Below, piece by piece: positions 17,456-26,861 of a stretch of 64,000 bases of DNA. Under the pieces are notes generated by a model. It was given only the letters and a program-made list of their open reading frames with translations. It was not told the origin of the DNA and did no database searches. Made by a program: the position numbers and the translations under genes. The stretch is from contig NZ_PJCF01000008.1 of the NCBI RefSeq assembly GCF_002835935.1, forward strand, positions 124,001 to 188,000. Direction: 5' to 3'. Every line of letters starts with the position of its first letter. Position 1 is the stretch's first letter. Origin of the DNA: Paraglaciecola sp. MB-3u-78 (GTDB lineage: Bacteria; Pseudomonadota; Gammaproteobacteria; Enterobacterales; Alteromonadaceae).

Positions 17456-17987
17456 AAATCCGTCCGTTTTTATATTCAAAATTGGAAAATAATTTGCCGT
17501 TTTTACGCCAAGCTTGTTGCAACCCAACGGGTTTACCTGCGTGATAATTAAATTTCTTAAACTTTGCACCACTTCGATACCAACGTTTGCCTACCCCTTC
17601 TGTTTTACCTTTTATGTAGAAGAAATCGGAACGAAGGTTACTATTGAACCACCACGTTTTGGTCGCACCGTCTCGAGCGCCCGCAACATAAAGTGATTCA
17701 TAGCCCAGTATCCCGCTGTCAAACCATTTTTTAGCGTAGCCCTGACGCCTGCCATTAACAAATTGGTCGGCGGTTGAGACTTTTCCGGAGTCGTGGTAAC
17801 TCACCATTTCGCCGGTAAAAGGTTTGTTTTGGTATACGCGCTGACCCTGCTGGTTAATTGATATTTCTGATTTTCTGATAATTAACTGAGTCAGAGAGCT
17901 AAATTCAATAGTTGTAGTGATCCCCGCCACTAGCACCGATAAACAAAAAAGTAGCGCTATTCCAATACGTTTGTTAATTAATATCAC
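17364..17987 (-). CDS. MORN-type repeat protein (YwqK-like), membrane anchored
   Basis: 207 residues with a GTG start coupled to the upstream stop by a 14-base overlap. An N-terminal uncleaved signal or anchor (IGIALLFCLSVLVAGITTTI) precedes five or so repeats of about 22 residues of the toxin-antitoxin YwqK/MORN_2 kind (GEMVSYHDSGKVSTADQFVN, GYAKKWFDSGILGYESLYVA, GVGKRWYRSGAKFKKFNYHA, LQQAWRKNGKLFSNFEYKNG). Such repeats form extended beta meanders. The C-terminal NNCVGLKDE is distinct. It lies between a YHYH lipoprotein and SCO1, so a periplasmic scaffold role is plausible; the biochemical role is unknown. Confidence 0.8.
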   Translation of the reverse strand: MILINKRIGIALLFCLSVLVAGITTTIEFSSLTQLIIRKSEISINQQGQRVYQNKPFTGEMVSYHDSGKVSTADQFVNGRRQGYAKKWFDSGILGYESLYVAGARDGATKTWWFNSNLRSDFFYIKGKTEGVGKRWYRSGAKFKKFNYHAGKPVGLQQAWRKNGKLFSNFEYKNGRIYGLRKANNCVGLKDEVITPEYYQSQANITL

Positions 17988-18813
17988 CCGGTGTACCTTG
18001 GAAGTTGCCTGGGAAAATCAAGTAATAATCACCGTTTAGATATTGTTCAGTTGAGACATGATAATGGTACTCAGCATCCTCTGCCCCAGAGCCTGTATAC
18101 AAGGTTACCGAAGCATGGCCATTGGATTCATCAAGATCAGTTGGGTAGTCTGCTGATGAATAACACCTTCTCCCGAAAATTAAAAATCCATCCGCCATAA
18201 TACCTACAAGGGAGTCATCATCATATGAAATGGCTTTTGGTTCTAGGTGATAGTGGTAGGTCTGCGGACCGGTGTGAGCGCCATTACGATCAAAACCTTG
18301 AATAACACCCAGTGAAACATCACCGTTACCTTCAGAATCATTAAAAATGGGGGCTCCACTTATTGAAATCCCAATAGCGCCAAGTGGCGTTGCCGACGAA
18401 CTACTAGCTAACTCAGGAGACACTGGGACAGTCAAATTATAATCGTTAATATAATCTTCAATATCTCCAGGCGATCTTTGTGCATCAAACAAAGTTGCGT
18501 CTTCAGGTTCAACATACAAACCACTATCGTTTCCTGAATCCCAATAGGAAGATGTATGATCAGGCTTACCCGCAGACTCAAGGGCGACAGTACAACCGTC
18601 TTCAGATAAAACAACCGTCACATTAGGCGCGGCGACAAATTCGAGTAAAGCACTTGAAAGCTCTGTCATCGGCGATCCGCACGAAGCAGTTCCACTGTCT
18701 ACTTCCGTTACTGTGTCTGTTGAGTCTGATGAACCACTACAAGCCGACAACAACAATGCCGATATTACCGAGCCCAATAAAACGCCGTTGTTTTTACAAT
18801 TTACCATTTTCAT
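17974..18813 (-). CDS. YHYH-domain lipoprotein
   Basis: 279 residues. Signal peptide with lipobox (SALLLSAC), a Ser/Thr/Asp-rich linker, then a domain with two copies of the diagnostic motif, QTYHYHLEP and AEYHYHVST, plus GIMADGFLIFGRR. YHYH proteins are secreted and the paired His/Tyr motifs suggest metal binding, but their function is not established. First gene of a tight operon with the MORN-type and SCO1 proteins, which points to a periplasmic copper or redox theme. ATG at 18813 or two codons later (MKM) both possible. Confidence 0.85.
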   Translation of the reverse strand: MKMVNCKNNGVLLGSVISALLLSACSGSSDSTDTVTEVDSGTASCGSPMTELSSALLEFVAAPNVTVVLSEDGCTVALESAGKPDHTSSYWDSGNDSGLYVEPEDATLFDAQRSPGDIEDYINDYNLTVPVSPELASSSSATPLGAIGISISGAPIFNDSEGNGDVSLGVIQGFDRNGAHTGPQTYHYHLEPKAISYDDDSLVGIMADGFLIFGRRCYSSADYPTDLDESNGHASVTLYTGSGAEDAEYHYHVSTEQYLNGDYYLIFPGNFQGTPGDIN

Positions 18814-18938
18814 ATACTTAACCCATTACCGTAGTTGCTAACACCAATTCAATCTATATATCGATAGTCTGGTTAAGAAGATAGCAAACACTGTAAAGAG
18901 AGAATGTGCAAAGAATGTGCAAAGTGGGTTTATACCAA

Positions 18939-19835
18939 TTACATTACGCCTGCAGCTTGATACAACTGAAGATGCACTTCCACTAAGGCATCTATATTAC
19001 GTTGATAACCACCACCTATTACTGCTGCGATAGGTAACCCCTTACTTTTACATGTATCAAAAACTAAACAGTCTCTTTGATATACACCTTCAGTACTAAT
19101 ATTTAAATGCCCCAAATCATCATCCATGTGAATGTCTACCCCCGCATCATAAATGACTGCGTCGGGCCCAAAGGTATTAATAGCTAGATGCAAAGCACTA
19201 TCGACTGTTTCTAAATATTCATGATCTTGCGTGCCTTTGGGCAAGTTAAAGTCCATATTTGAGTGCTGTTTACGGTATGGGAAGTTTTTCTCTCCATGAA
19301 GAGAAACCGTGTATATTTGGGTGTTGTTTTCCGCTAATTTCGCCGTCCCGTCGCCTTGATGCACATCACAGTCGAAAATCAGTACTTTGTCGATCTTAGG
19401 ACTGTTCAACATAGTCAAAGCGGCCAAGTACAAATCGTTAAACAGACAAAAACCCGAACCATAATTAGCAAACGCATGATGATAACCGCCGGTCAAATTT
19501 AATGCTTTACCATGCTCTAAGGCTAGTTTTGCAGTTAAAACAGTGCCGCCTACAGCCGTTAATGAGCGCTGAATAAGTTGTGCAGACCAAGGAAAACCAA
19601 TACGCCGCATCGCTTTAGCATCCAGAGTGCCAGCAACGAGTTGTTGTACATATTGCGGATTAAAAACTTGTGCCAAGTCTTTTGGGGAAACTGGGGTCGG
19701 CATAAAAAAGCTATCATCTGCAACCCCCTGCACGGCTAATGCATTACGGATCCCTTGATATTTTTCAGTAGGGAAACGATGACGTACAGGTAAGTCAAGT
19801 TGGCTATAAATAGGGTGAAATACCAATGGGATCAT
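18939..19835 (-). CDS. Histone-deacetylase-family (AcuC-like) hydrolase
   Basis: 298 residues of arginase/deacetylase fold. Zinc and catalytic motifs: LTGGYHHAFANYGSGFCLFN (catalytic His pair), IFDCDVHQGDGTA (zinc-binding Asp/His) and IYDAGVDIHMDDDLG. These bacterial enzymes remove acetyl groups from small amines or proteins; the substrate cannot be told. It stands alone, minus strand, between the YHYH operon and the broken peptidase gene. No strong Shine-Dalgarno, start chosen at MIPLVFHPIYS, which matches the family. Confidence 0.9.
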   Translation of the reverse strand: MIPLVFHPIYSQLDLPVRHRFPTEKYQGIRNALAVQGVADDSFFMPTPVSPKDLAQVFNPQYVQQLVAGTLDAKAMRRIGFPWSAQLIQRSLTAVGGTVLTAKLALEHGKALNLTGGYHHAFANYGSGFCLFNDLYLAALTMLNSPKIDKVLIFDCDVHQGDGTAKLAENNTQIYTVSLHGEKNFPYRKQHSNMDFNLPKGTQDHEYLETVDSALHLAINTFGPDAVIYDAGVDIHMDDDLGHLNISTEGVYQRDCLVFDTCKSKGLPIAAVIGGGYQRNIDALVEVHLQLYQAAGVM

Positions 19836-19946
19836 AATGTTAGTCGATTGTTGCTTCGCAATTAATGAATACTAATAATGAACAATATCAGTTCAAAACA
19901 CGTTAAAGTATCTTAAATTAACAAACAAACCATTTAGGAACAGATT

Positions 19947-21267
19947 GTGAGAACGATTCAGCCAGTGTTATATGCCTTTTTGTTTTTTATCTTTGCATTA
20001 ACAACACAGGCAACAGAATTAGAGTACAAAAATCAACAGCAAGTACATGATATTCAGCAACAAATTTCTGCAAAACGTATTGAACAGGATATTCGTAAAT
20101 TAGTTGGCTTTGGCACGCGTCACACCTTGTCTGAAACAAAATCTGACACCCGTGGAATAGGCGCGGCTAGGCGCTGGTTCAAGTCTGAATTTGATGCAAT
20201 TTCTAAAGCCTGTGGTGGTTGTATAACAGTCTATTTTCAATCACAAACCATTCAAGGTGAAAAACGTATTCCAGATGCGACAGAAGTAGTCAGTGTGATT
20301 GCGGTGCAAACTGGAACCACTGATCCTAACCGCTACGTCATGATGTCTGGCGATATTGACTCGCGCATTTCAGATGTAATGAATTTTACTGATGATTCAC
20401 CGGGTGCAAATGACAATGCTTCTGGCGTCGCAGGCATTTTAGAAGCAGCCCGTGTACTGAGCCAATACCAGTTTAACGGTAGTATTGTTTACGCCGCTCT
20501 GGCCGGTGAAGAACAAGGACTATTTGGCGGGAAAATATTAGCTGAAACAGCGCAAAAAGACGGATGGCGTTATCAACAATACTACGGCACGTATTTTTGC
20601 CGAGGGTACTCGCTACACCGAAACCGATGCACAAGCACGCACTCGCAGGTATACGGGTGGCGAGGTGGATTCTCCTAGTCGCAACTTGGCTCGTTATATT
20701 GATTTAATGGCTGACAGATATATCCCTAACTTAGATTCTATGGTGGTTTACTGTTTAGACAGATTCGGTCGCGGCGGTCATCATCGTCCCTTCAACGATT
20801 TAGGTTATCCTGGGGTACGTATTATGGAAACTAACGAACATTACGACCGTCAACACCAAGACCTTCTAATAGAAGATGGTGTGACCTATGGCGATACCAT
20901 AGACGGAGTTAATTTTGAATACGCAGCTAAACTCACCGCTTTAAATGCTGTGTCGCTGGCAGGCATGGCGTGGGAGCCATCTCTACCAGCAATGGTTACG
21001 ATAAAAGGTGCAGTCCAACCCAGTACTACATTGAGCTGGGCGGCGCTAGATAAAAGCCAAAATAAGCAGCTCGCGGAATACAAGATTTATTGGCGTTACA
21101 CCGACGCACCGCAGTGGCAATACAGTAAATTTGTAGGCGACGTTACCCAATACACTTTAGAAAATGTGGTAATAGACAACTACTTTTTTGGTGTCGCCAG
21201 TGTGAGCAAAGAGGGTTATGAGAGTCCAGTGGTGTTTCCCGGCACTGCAGGCTCTTTTGGTGAGTAA
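19947..21267 (+). pseudogene. M28-family secreted aminopeptidase, broken by internal deletion
   Basis: Two frames together make one M28 peptidase. The first (19947-20678) has a signal peptide, SGDIDSRISDVMNF, the metal-site SPGANDNASGVAGILEAARV and ALAGEEQGLFGG. The second frame (joined near 20577-20590, read as NNTTARIFAEGTRYTETDA) continues with RYTGGEVDSPSRNLARYIDL, the ligand region GRGGHHRPFNDLGYPGVRI, and a C-terminal beta domain ending at 21267. At the junction about 20 residues expected in the family, including the metal-binding LNND-x-IG segment, are absent and the frame shifts. A real deletion is more likely than a single-base error. Product inactive. The first metal position reads D rather than the usual H (SGHYDS). 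Confidence 0.8.
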
Positions 21268-21290
21268 TAAAGGCAGCTGAATATAGAAAA

Positions 21291-21323
21291 AAAACAGAGC
21301 GGAAATTTAGTCCGCCCTGTTTT
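21291..21323. terminator. Bidirectional terminator between M28 pseudogene and proA
   Basis: Stem aaaacagagcgga/tccgccctgtttt (one mismatch) with a 7-nt loop and T-runs on both strands. It serves proA on the minus strand, 8 bases after its stop. Confidence 0.85.
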
Positions 21324-21330
21324 TCTTTAA

Positions 21331-22578
21331 TTATGCACGTATTTGTCCGTCGCCCATCACCAAGTATTTCTCAGTGGTGAGTGATTCTAAACCCATAGGG
21401 CCATAGGCATGGAGCTTGGTTGTGGCGATACCAATTTCGGCACCTAATCCCAGTTCGCTACCATCAGCAAAACGCGAGGATGCATTAACCATCACCACAG
21501 ACGCATCAACAGAGCGTTGAAAACGTCTAGCCGTTAGCTCATTTTTACTACAGATGACTTCAGTATGGTGACTACCAAATCTGTCGATGTGCGCCATAGC
21601 TTCATCAACACCATCAACAATTCGAACCGCTATCTCAAGGTCTAGGTATTCCTGACCAAAATCTTCTACAGCTAAAACTGTGGCATCGCTGAAATATTGG
21701 CTAGCATCAACACAGGCGTTGACTTTAACTTGCTTTTCTTTAAGTTTTTCAGCCACTTTAGGCAAAAATTCAGCAGCAATGGATTTGTCTACCAACAGCC
21801 CTTCAGTCGCGTTACACACCCCAGTTCTATGGGTTTTACCGTTGACTAACAAATCCATAGCAACGTTCAGATCAGCTTCTTTATCTATATACAGATGACA
21901 AACGCCTTTGAAATGCTGAATGACAGGTATTTTACTGTTATCCGTTACATAATTAATCAACCCTTCACCACCTCTTGGAATGATCACATCAATGCTATCG
22001 CGCTGCTGCATCAACTCAAACATCAAATCACGGCTAGGATCAGGCACGACTGTAATCAGCTCTTTAGGCAAATCAAATTTTATTAGCACATCCTGTAAAA
22101 CCTGTGCGATGGCTAAACTGGAGGTCAATGCCTCTTTGCCGCCACGCAAAATAACCGCATTACCCGATTTAAAACACAGGGCACCTGCATCTGCGGTTAC
22201 ATTAGGTCGTGCTTCAAAAATCATACAGACAACACCAAGGGGCACTCGCATCTTGCGAATTTGCAATCCATTAGGACGTTCGCTGACCACTCGTTCAGCA
22301 CCAACCGGGTCTGCTAGACCAGCAATGACTTCAATTCCTGATGCCATTGCTTCAATTCTTTCATCATTTAAGGTGAGCCTGTCGAGCATCGAACTGCTCA
22401 AACTGTTTTGCTTTGCTTGGGCTAAATCTTGTTCATTCGCTGTAAGAATGTTTTGCTTGTTCTCACGCAATGCCACTGCCATGGCAAGCAACACTTGGTT
22501 TTTAATTGACTCTTCTAAAACGGCTAATGTTTTGGATGCTTTAGCCGCCGCTAATGTTAAGGTTCTTATGATGCTCAT
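21331..22578 (-). CDS. proA: Gamma-glutamyl phosphate reductase
   Basis: Second step of proline synthesis: NADPH reduction of glutamyl-5-phosphate to the semialdehyde. 415 residues. Motifs GVVCMIFEARPNVTADAGAL, SGNAVILRGGKEA, IIPRGGEGLINYV, the catalytic cysteine in GKTHRTGVCNATEGLLVDK, and FGSHHTEVICS. Its ATG overlaps the proB stop by four bases (ATGA), typical translational coupling of a proBA operon. Ends at a bidirectional terminator. Confidence 0.98.
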   Translation of the reverse strand: MSIIRTLTLAAAKASKTLAVLEESIKNQVLLAMAVALRENKQNILTANEQDLAQAKQNSLSSSMLDRLTLNDERIEAMASGIEVIAGLADPVGAERVVSERPNGLQIRKMRVPLGVVCMIFEARPNVTADAGALCFKSGNAVILRGGKEALTSSLAIAQVLQDVLIKFDLPKELITVVPDPSRDLMFELMQQRDSIDVIIPRGGEGLINYVTDNSKIPVIQHFKGVCHLYIDKEADLNVAMDLLVNGKTHRTGVCNATEGLLVDKSIAAEFLPKVAEKLKEKQVKVNACVDASQYFSDATVLAVEDFGQEYLDLEIAVRIVDGVDEAMAHIDRFGSHHTEVICSKNELTARRFQRSVDASVVMVNASSRFADGSELGLGAEIGIATTKLHAYGPMGLESLTTEKYLVMGDGQIRA

Positions 22579-23681
22579 AATGTCTCCAACAGGGCGACAT
22601 GTTTATCTGAGATAATTGGCCCTGTTTGTTCTTGAAAATCGCTTGCAAAGTTTTTATCTTCTTGATTAGTAATAAAACTTAACAAACAGCTACCGTAGTT
22701 TGATTTGGCTTTTGCCAACTTAGTACCATCATGTTTACGTATTAATATGGTATCACCTACGGCAAATTCACCTTTAATCTCTAGCAAATCGTCACTGGTA
22801 AGCTCTTCACTGTGGGCGTCTAGTTTGACAGTAAAATCATCTTCAACTATCACTTCACCTTGAGCGGTAGAAGTATGTGTCATCCAGTGTAAATGCTCTT
22901 TCATAGGAGAAGGATCTGATGAGAAATGTGTACCTGGGTTTTCGCCATTCAACAACATTTCAAATGTCTGCTCAGTAAAACCATTGACTATGTAGGTATC
23001 AATTCCGTGTAATGTCGCTTTTTGAGCCGCTTCTACTTTTGTTATCATCCCCCCTGTGCCCACGGCACTTGTCGCTCCATCAGCCATGGCGAAAATATCT
23101 GCAGTTATCTCTGGGACGTTCGGAATGAGAACCGCATCATCGTGTTTGTTTGGATTTTTATTATACAGACCGTTAATATCGGAACAAATAATCAAGGCAT
23201 CAGCGTCAGCAGCAGCAGCGATTATCGCAGATAAATTATCATTATCCCCTACTTTCAATTTGTCTGTCACTATGGTGTCATTTTCATTAATAATCGGCAG
23301 TACGTCATGCTCGAGCAAAGTAAATATTGTCTCTCTAACACTTACGTAACGTTCTCTGTCTCGCAAATCGCAGCGGGTCAGTAACATTTGTGCAGTGGGA
23401 AAATCAAATAACTTTTCCCATGTTCCCATCATCTCAGCTTGACCTGCAGCGGCCATGGCTTTTTTGATTGGAATAGTTTGTTGTAACTCATCTGGAAATA
23501 GATGAGAACCAGCGGCTACCGAGCCAGATGACACTAACACCACTTCGATGCCCTGCGACCGGCAGCTCACTATAAATTCCGCGATACTGATTAAGTATTC
23601 GCTACTACAGCCCTTTCCATGGGGCGCGATCAATGCGCTTCCAACTTTTATGACAATTCGTTTCCAATTAAATCTATTCAT
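22575..23681 (-). CDS. proB: Glutamate 5-kinase
   Basis: First and proline-feedback-controlled step of proline synthesis, phosphorylating glutamate. 368 residues: amino-acid-kinase domain with VIKVGSALI, LVSSGSVAAG, INENDTIVTDKLKVGDNDNL split as INENDTI and GDNDNLSAI, and GTGGMITKVEAA, then a C-terminal PUA domain (about 275-355; LLEIKGEFAVGDTILIRKHDG). First gene of proBA. Upstream 570 bases contain no gene but carry candidate operators for the divergent MarR regulator. Confidence 0.97.
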   Translation of the reverse strand: MNRFNWKRIVIKVGSALIAPHGKGCSSEYLISIAEFIVSCRSQGIEVVLVSSGSVAAGSHLFPDELQQTIPIKKAMAAAGQAEMMGTWEKLFDFPTAQMLLTRCDLRDRERYVSVRETIFTLLEHDVLPIINENDTIVTDKLKVGDNDNLSAIIAAAADADALIICSDINGLYNKNPNKHDDAVLIPNVPEITADIFAMADGATSAVGTGGMITKVEAAQKATLHGIDTYIVNGFTEQTFEMLLNGENPGTHFSSDPSPMKEHLHWMTHTSTAQGEVIVEDDFTVKLDAHSEELTSDDLLEIKGEFAVGDTILIRKHDGTKLAKAKSNYGSCLLSFITNQEDKNFASDFQEQTGPIISDKHVALLETL

Positions 23682-23800
23682 GTAATTAATTACTTACCTT
23701 GCGTTGTTCAACGCTTGTATATTGATGTAGGCATAAGTGCCATTCTTAATGGTGCATTCTATTGATATGCCCTAACGTTAGAGCTGTATCTTTTTTGAGG

Positions 23801-23815
23801 TAGGTTACTAACCTA
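23801..23815. promoter_or_regulatory. Palindromic site taggtta-c-taaccta in the proB-marR gap
   Basis: A perfect 7+7 inverted repeat with one central base, 120 bases upstream of proB. It shares the TACTAACC word with the 22-bp palindrome at 24079-24100, suggesting one regulator for both. Confidence 0.45.
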
Positions 23816-24078
23816 GTGCTTGAGTACCGTCAGCGTTAGTGACAGTGTTATTGATAATTGGTTTGTCTTACAGACAATATGCTTTAAGCTTTGCGGTCTA
23901 AACCACTCACAAATCCATCAGCAATTTAAAGCAAAAATATTCAACGACAACCGAGAAAGGTTGTTGCCCTACTTTTGGACTTTTAATGGCTACTGATGTT
24001 ATTGATTTGCTCCAAAATCGCATTTTTAACTTATTTGATAATTCGATTAAAAAACCGATTAAATTTAAGTAGTGAACT

Positions 24079-24100
24079 AATGATTAGTATACTAACCATT
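24079..24100. promoter_or_regulatory. 22-bp imperfect palindrome, candidate MarR operator
   Basis: AATGATTAGTA/TACTAACCATT is an inverted repeat matching at 10 of 11 positions, centred on TTAGTATACTAA. Length and symmetry suit a MarR-family dimer. It lies 210 bases upstream of the MarR start. The rest of the 628-base gap 23682-24309 is AT-rich with no other gene seen. Regulator assignment is inference from position. Confidence 0.5.
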
Positions 24101-24309
24101 TTTACATCGAAAAGCCACTTGAATATGGATATAAGATAGTTTCCATGCTAGTTAATTAGATAGGATTGAATTTTAACGCGAACTAAAATAATGAATTTAC
24201 TAAAAAATCAATTGAACTCCACGTTAATTACTCATACATTAAGCGTCATAATCAGGTGATGATGAACAGTTTTATCCGTCACCTTTCAAAGATGTTTAAG
24301 GGAAGTGTT

Positions 24310-24795
24310 ATGCAAAAATATGAAGAGTTATTGGTTTCATTAAGAAAGGTTATAAGGGCTATAGATCTTTATTCCAAAAAACTCTCCAAAGAAAGTGGGC
24401 TTACCACTCCACAGCTTATTGTTCTTAAGGAAATTGATCAACATAGAGGATACATGGTTAAGGATATTGCTCAAAGTATTAATCTTAGCTCAGCCACTGT
24501 GACGAGTATTTTAGATCGACTTGAGGCACGTTCTTATGTCATCAGAGAGCGCTCAGTAACAGATAAACGTAAAGTTGGGTTATACCTTACTGAGCAAGGA
24601 AAGGCCGTCATCAAAGATGCACCACGACCACTACAAACACATTTTATAGATCGCTTTGAAAAACTTCAAGACTGGGAGCAAACCCAGTTAGTTTCAACTA
24701 TGCAGCGTATTGCATCCATGATGGATGCAGAAAATTTAGATGCCTCACCCATGTTAGAAGTCGGTGCAATACAGGAAATAACACAGCCAGAGTAG
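24310..24795 (+). CDS. MarR-family transcriptional regulator
   Basis: 161 residues from ATG 24310, chosen for AAGGGA six bases upstream; upstream in-frame ATGs lack an SD. Winged helix: LTTPQLIVLKEIDQHRGYMV, recognition region IAQSINLSSATVTSILDRLE, wing RSVTDKRKVGLYLTEQG. Dimerisation helices at both ends. Of the group that includes EctR-type osmolyte regulators by general appearance, but no ectoine genes are here, so this is only a comparison. The divergent neighbour is proB (proline, also an osmolyte) across a gap with two palindromes. Followed after 50 bases by an ABC1 kinase gene. Confidence 0.9.
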   Translation: MQKYEELLVSLRKVIRAIDLYSKKLSKESGLTTPQLIVLKEIDQHRGYMVKDIAQSINLSSATVTSILDRLEARSYVIRERSVTDKRKVGLYLTEQGKAVIKDAPRPLQTHFIDRFEKLQDWEQTQLVSTMQRIASMMDAENLDASPMLEVGAIQEITQPE

Positions 24796-24845
24796 TCTAG
24801 AACACCAAGACCTGCGTATTAGTCTATTTACAGGGCCATCTCCTC

Positions 24846-26165
24846 ATGCAGAAAAAGACAGATACAGCCTCTATCCCAAAGGGTCGATTTAGTCGTTTGG
24901 GTAAACTCAGTTCTTTAGCAGGGCGAGTAGCTGGAAACATGCTAGCTGAAAGTGTCAGCGAATTAGCCAAAGGCAATCGTCCTAAAATGAAGGATTTACT
25001 GCTGACACCCACAAACGTCATACGTGTCGCCGATCAACTTGCCCACATGCGTGGTGCAGCAATGAAAGTCGGTCAAATGATATCTATGGATGCAGGTGAT
25101 ATGTTACCGGCCCAGTTAACAGATTTACTATCTCGGCTGCGCTCAGACGCTAAGTCTATGCCAGAAAAGGAGCTCATTAACTTATTAGAAGCTCGATGGG
25201 GGGAAAGCTGGCAGAAAAAGTTTATCCAATTTCCCCTACAACCCATCGCTGCAGCGTCTATAGGCCAAGTGCATAAAGTCATCACCCAAGATCTCAAACG
25301 TTTGGCAATTAAAATTCAATATCCAGGTATTAAACAAAGCATCAACAGCGATGTGGATAACGTAGCAACTTTAATAAAAATGACGGGGTTACTACCTAGG
25401 GGTCTGGATATAAAACCCTTGTTGGCCGAAGCTAAAAAACAGCTTCACGATGAAGCGGATTATGCCCTTGAAGGAAGGTATTTAGACCAATATGCCGCAG
25501 TTATTGAAAATGATGATGCCTTTATTATGCCGGTTTTGGATAAAGAATTTAGTTCAGACACTATTCTTGCCATGAGTTTTGTGGATGGTATACCGATAGA
25601 GCAGTTGGTTGATGCACCACAAGAAACACGCGATCAGGTTATGAGCCAACTGATGCGTTTATTTTTTAAAGAATTATTCGATTTCCAATTGGTGCAAACC
25701 GATCCTAACTTTGCCAATTACCAATATGATCAAGATACCCAAAAAATTGTTTTATTAGATTTTGGTGCAACCCGAATATACACACCACATATGGCTGAAA
25801 GTTATCGTCAGCTTATGCAAAACGCCAGTCATCATAAAAAATCAAAGATCCGTCAAGCGGTCTTAGATATAGGTCTAATCAGGCAGGATTTGCCAGAAAA
25901 GGTTCAGCAAAACATCACTGATTTGGCTTATATGGCCTGCGAGCCTCTATACGGTGAATCACCTTACGACTTTGCTGGCTCTGACTTGTCTTCCCGATTA
26001 CAACATCAAGGCATGCAACTGGGATTAGAAAAAGAGTATGCACACACACCATCGGCTAATGCGATCTTTTTGCATCGTAAACTAGGGGGATTATTTTTAT
26101 TGGCGATTAAATTAAAAGCGAAAGTGGATATACAAAGCCTATTTGCGCCATATAATAAAGCTTAA
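24846..26165 (+). CDS. ABC1/UbiB-family atypical kinase
   Basis: 439 residues. The family-specific KxGQ motif is present in RGAAMKVGQMISMDAGDMLP, which inhibits typical kinase activity. The Ala-rich loop is AAASIGQVHKV, the lysine lies in LAIKIQYPG, and the catalytic and metal sites are in QTDPNFANYQYD and IVLLDFGATR. Bacterial relatives support ubiquinone synthesis (UbiB) or lipid-related functions; this one is shorter than UbiB (about 545 aa) and lacks its two C-terminal membrane helices, so it is an ADCK-like paralogue rather than UbiB itself. Likely co-transcribed with the following yceH gene (24-base gap). Confidence 0.88.
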   Translation: MQKKTDTASIPKGRFSRLGKLSSLAGRVAGNMLAESVSELAKGNRPKMKDLLLTPTNVIRVADQLAHMRGAAMKVGQMISMDAGDMLPAQLTDLLSRLRSDAKSMPEKELINLLEARWGESWQKKFIQFPLQPIAAASIGQVHKVITQDLKRLAIKIQYPGIKQSINSDVDNVATLIKMTGLLPRGLDIKPLLAEAKKQLHDEADYALEGRYLDQYAAVIENDDAFIMPVLDKEFSSDTILAMSFVDGIPIEQLVDAPQETRDQVMSQLMRLFFKELFDFQLVQTDPNFANYQYDQDTQKIVLLDFGATRIYTPHMAESYRQLMQNASHHKKSKIRQAVLDIGLIRQDLPEKVQQNITDLAYMACEPLYGESPYDFAGSDLSSRLQHQGMQLGLEKEYAHTPSANAIFLHRKLGGLFLLAIKLKAKVDIQSLFAPYNKA

Positions 26166-26189
26166 TTAGCAGTACCAAAGGACGCTTAT

Positions 26190-26861
26190 ATGCTCATTCA
26201 ACTCTCCCCCATGCAAGCTCGGCTTATTGGTGTATTACTCGAAAAAGAAGTGACTACACCTGATCAATATCCTCTATCTCTCAATGGTTTAACCCTAGGT
26301 TGTAACCAAAAAAGTAACCGTGAACCCGTAATGAACTTAAGTGAATCTGAGGTGCAAAACCTATTAGATGAACTCAGGGACAAAAAGTTAATATTTGAAC
26401 ATATAGGCACGGGTAGCCGAGTTGTAAAATACAAACATCGCTTTTGTAATACCGAATTTAGTGATTTAAAATTTAGTCGCCAACAATTAGCGATTATCTG
26501 CGTGATGTTGCTGCGCGGCCCACAAACTCCCGGTGAACTTAGAACACGCACCAACCGCTTGGCAGAATTTGCTAATGTGGATGAAGTAGAAGCCACGTTA
26601 AAGAAATTGCACCAGCTAAACGACCAACAATTAGTGCTCAAACTAGACCGCGAACCCGGCAAGCGGGATGCTCGTTATGCCCACTTATTTAGCGGTGACG
26701 AAGGATTGCAAATAGCATCGCAGACACCAGCAAACTCGACTCAAGATTCAACATTCACCCCCAAAGCATTAGAGCGGATTACACTTTTGGAACAACAAGT
26801 GGCTGAATTGACGAGTCAATTAACAGAATTGAAGGAACTCGTGGATATATTGAGCGAATGA
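26190..26861 (+). CDS. yceH: DUF480 family protein YceH
   Basis: 223 residues. Two winged-helix domains in tandem: LSPMQARLIGVLLEKEVTTP, then YPLSLNGLTLGCNQKSNREP and a second domain FSRQQLAIICVMLLRGPQTP with GELRTRTNRLAEF. The C-terminal coiled coil (LEQQVAELTSQLTELKELV) probably mediates dimerisation. SD AAAGGA precedes the ATG. The motif set is the DUF480 hallmark; a DNA-binding role is suspected but unproved. Pairs with the ABC1 kinase gene. Confidence 0.93.
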   Translation: MLIQLSPMQARLIGVLLEKEVTTPDQYPLSLNGLTLGCNQKSNREPVMNLSESEVQNLLDELRDKKLIFEHIGTGSRVVKYKHRFCNTEFSDLKFSRQQLAIICVMLLRGPQTPGELRTRTNRLAEFANVDEVEATLKKLHQLNDQQLVLKLDREPGKRDARYAHLFSGDEGLQIASQTPANSTQDSTFTPKALERITLLEQQVAELTSQLTELKELVDILSE

